NCBI GenBank assembly: GCA_050744165.1
Contig: JBOGGN010000409.1
Span: forward strand, 1 to 6,048
Length of the DNA stretch: 6,048 bases
Source of the DNA: JBOGGN01 sp050744165
GTDB lineage: Bacteria; Actinomycetota; Acidimicrobiia; Acidimicrobiales; Palsa-688
Direction: 5' to 3'
The notes under the pieces were generated by a model. That model saw nothing but the letters and a program-made list of their open reading frames with translations. It ran no database searches and had not been told where the DNA came from. Below are positions 4,407 through 6,048 of this stretch, one piece after another. Every line of letters starts with the position of its first letter. Position 1 is the first letter of the stretch. The position numbers were made by a program, and so were the translations under genes.

Positions 4407-6048
4407 CACGGCCCCGGTTGGCCCCGGCCTTGGCCGGTGCCGCCGTGGTGGCGGCGCTGGTCCTGCTGCCGGCGGGCACCGCCGGTGCCGCCGCCTCGTC
4501 GTCGGTCGCCATCAACGGGCCCGCCTCAGGCACGGTCTACAAGGGCGGCGGGCCGACGGTGACCGGCAGCGGCGCGCTCTCCCAGCCCGCCCTGCAGACC
4601 AACACCATCACCGACCTGTCGCTCAGTGTGAGCGGGCCGCAGACGGCCGCGGGCTCGAGTTGCGACGACACCAGCTGCGGCGCCACCACCGGTGGTGGCT
4701 CTACCAGCTTCTCTTTCGCGCCAGCGGTGGCCTACAACGGCCCGTACAGCGTCGCGGTGACCATGAGCGGCGCGTGCCACACCCTCCTCGGCCTGCCCTG
4801 TAGCGCGCCCCCGAGCGCCTCGGCCTCGACCAGCTTCGTCATGGCGGTGCCGCCCGCCCCGCCAGCCGGGGTGAAGACCACGGTCAACAGTGACGACACC
4901 GTGACCGTCTCGTGGAACGCCAGTCCCGAACCCGACCTCATCGGCTACCAGATACAGCGGGAGGGCCCGGGGAGCCCGTCGTGGACGGTGGTCAATAGGT
5001 TCACCGCGGCCACCGTCTGGACCGACACCAACACGACGGGCTCTGGCTTCTACAGCTACGAGGTCTTTGCCATCCGCCCCGGCGCCTCGGGCGGCACCAG
5101 CGACGCCCTTTCGGCGGCCTCGTCACCCACCGGCGTCGTCGTCACCCTCCCCGTCGCCCCAACCGTGCCCGGCGAGACGACCACCGTTGCCCCGAGCACC
5201 ACCACCACCGTGGCGCAGGCATCTCCGGGCGGTCTCAACATTTCGGCCTTCCTGAACGGCGCCAAGGCGGCGGGGGCGCTTCCACCAACGCCCGCGCCGG
5301 CCGCGCCGAAGGTCACCGCCCCGCAGGTGGTGATCCCGGCGACGCCAACCACCGTTGCCGTGCCCAACACCTTTGCTCCGACCCTTCCCTACGGCCTGCC
5401 CTCGTCCACGGTGACGACCCATGCCCAAGGCGGCAACCAGGTGGCGCTGCCTGCGACATCGAAATCGACATCCGGGTCCCCTCGACCGGTAGCTATCTAT
5501 GTGGCCGGCGGCCTCCTGCTGTGCCTGTTGGGGCTGGGGCTCCGCACGGCCAACCGGCGTTCCCGGCCCGAGCCCTTGGAGCCGGTGCACGATGACCACC
5601 CGACGGGACCGGTCCTCATGGGCGGCCCTGGGACAGGCGTCGCGGGCGCGCGGGCGGCCACTGGTGACGTCGAGCTCGTTGGCGCCGGGCTTGTTGGCGC
5701 CGGGCTTGTTGGCGCCGGCGTCGCTCCCGGCGCGGCTACGGCCTCGATGGCGGCCGACGCCTACGCGGGCCCGGCGATCTCCGCCAGCAGTGCTCGTGTC
5801 CCGGAGCGTCACCGGTCCGGGAGTGGCCCCTCCAACCGTGGCCCCTCCGACCGTGGCCCGTCCGGCGGTGGCCCGTCCGGCGGTGGCCCGTCCGGCGGTG
5901 GCCCGTCCGGCGGTGGCGCCCACGACAGTGGCCGGTCGGACATTGGCGCATCCAACCGTGGCCCCCAGGACGGTGGCGCCAACGACGGTGGCCCGTCCGG
6001 CGGTGGCGCCCACGACAGTGGCCGGTCGGACATTGGCGCATCCAACCG
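4403..6048 (+). CDS. Secreted Ig-like/fibronectin-III surface protein with post-membrane repeats (3' end outside window)
   Basis: The frame is open for 548 codons from the ATG that overlaps the sortase stop, with no stop before the window edge. A signal peptide covers about 1-31. A beta-rich, Ig-like region follows (about 32-149) with Cys pairs 87/92 and 125/133. Residues 150-245 fit a fibronectin type III domain: a PPAPP lead-in, TVTVSW, PDLIGYQIQR, a later YSYEVFAI strand and a Ser-rich end. A Thr/Pro/Val linker (about 248-275) and a low-complexity stretch lead to LPATS (349-353), a membrane segment (362-381) and basic residues (RTANRR). This resembles a sorting signal, but Ser replaces the usual Gly. 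Instead of ending there, the frame continues about 165 residues into Gly/Ala-rich sequence and a five-residue repeat beginning with Gly. An adhesin or wall-structure role in partnership with the sortase is inferred. The first 390 residues are well supported; the part after about 5592 could be in another frame. Confidence 0.8.
   Translation, partial: MTRPRLAPALAGAAVVAALVLLPAGTAGAAASSSVAINGPASGTVYKGGGPTVTGSGALSQPALQTNTITDLSLSVSGPQTAAGSSCDDTSCGATTGGGSTSFSFAPAVAYNGPYSVAVTMSGACHTLLGLPCSAPPSASASTSFVMAVPPAPPAGVKTTVNSDDTVTVSWNASPEPDLIGYQIQREGPGSPSWTVVNRFTAATVWTDTNTTGSGFYSYEVFAIRPGASGGTSDALSAASSPTGVVVTLPVAPTVPGETTTVAPSTTTTVAQASPGGLNISAFLNGAKAAGALPPTPAPAAPKVTAPQVVIPATPTTVAVPNTFAPTLPYGLPSSTVTTHAQGGNQVALPATSKSTSGSPRPVAIYVAGGLLLCLLGLGLRTANRRSRPEPLEPVHDDHPTGPVLMGGPGTGVAGARAATGDVELVGAGLVGAGLVGAGVAPGAATASMAADAYAGPAISASSARVPERHRSGSGPSNRGPSDRGPSGGGPSGGGPSGGGPSGGGAHDSGRSDIGASNRGPQDGGANDGGPSGGGAHDSGRSDIGASN
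5678..5718. repeat. Short 15-base tandem repeat (2.7 copies)
   Basis: The unit GTTGGCGCCGGGCTT occurs at 5678-5692 and 5693-5707, with a partial third copy at 5708-5718. In the frame of the upstream gene it reads VGAGL; in the +1 frame it reads as Leu-Ala-Pro-Gly-Leu. The 15-base period equals that of the larger array downstream, but the sequence differs. Confidence 0.9.
5825..6048. repeat. 15-base tandem repeat array with a 90-base higher-order unit
   Basis: Fifteen consecutive 15-base units run from 5825 to the window edge, the last lacking one base. Each unit starts with GGC and the complete ones end in T. Eight unit types occur; GGCCCGTCCGGCGGT is present five times (5855, 5870, 5885, 5900, 5990). 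A six-unit block repeats at 90 bases: 5896-5958 is identical to 5986-6048 over 63 bases, so the match may extend beyond the window. The frame from 4403 gives GPSGG-like pentapeptides; the +1 frame gives VAPTT/VARPA-like ones. There are no spacers, so it is not a CRISPR array. Such arrays expand and shrink by slippage or recombination, so the length may vary between strains or be misassembled. Confidence 0.95.

Noticed and set aside
5123..6013. Long minus-strand open frame through the Fn3 gene's linker, membrane segment and repeats
   Set aside because: Over 5123-5580 it is the antisense of a convincing linker and membrane segment and is Arg/Gly-rich. The repeats stay open in all six frames because the period is a multiple of three, so openness is not evidence.
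5825..6048. CRISPR array
   Set aside because: The units are 15 bases, directly contiguous, related to one another and without unique spacers.

Overview
The window is GC-rich DNA with dense, same-strand coding, almost certainly from an actinobacterium. The evidence is the strong G/C bias at third codon positions, a class E sortase, an LAxTG-type sorting signal and Thr/Val/Pro-rich wall linkers. The linker style resembles Acidimicrobiia, but that finer placement is inference from protein style only. All four supported genes are on the + strand.

Bases 1-2162 hold the 3' five-sixths of clpB, the Hsp100 disaggregase. About 128 N-terminal residues lie upstream of the window. Both AAA+ modules and the middle coiled coil are present. 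The second AAA+ module is about 21 residues shorter than the Escherichia coli protein between sensor 1 and the PEFLNR box. That junction sits in a short patch of AT-ending codons.

Bases 2163-2347 are a 185-base intergenic gap. It has no clear promoter and no intrinsic terminator, but most of 2221-2306 can fold into one long interrupted hairpin upstream of the next start codon.

Bases 2348-6048 form a cell-surface module. The first gene encodes a secreted protein of unknown fold ending in LATTG, a hydrophobic segment and a basic tail, which is a class E sorting signal. The second encodes a class E sortase with His140, Cys201 and Arg210. The third starts inside the sortase stop codon (ATGA overlap). 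It encodes a secreted Ig-like/fibronectin-III protein with a Thr/Pro linker, a degenerate LPATS motif and a membrane segment. Its frame then stays open for about 165 more residues to the window edge, through a 15-base tandem repeat array. The natural reading is that the sortase attaches the first protein, and perhaps the third, to peptidoglycan. clpB is probably an unrelated neighbour.

The points most worth a second look are the structured leader at 2221-2306, the repeat array whose base changes fit a different reading frame from the gene that runs into it, the post-membrane extension of the third protein, and the shortened second AAA+ module of ClpB.
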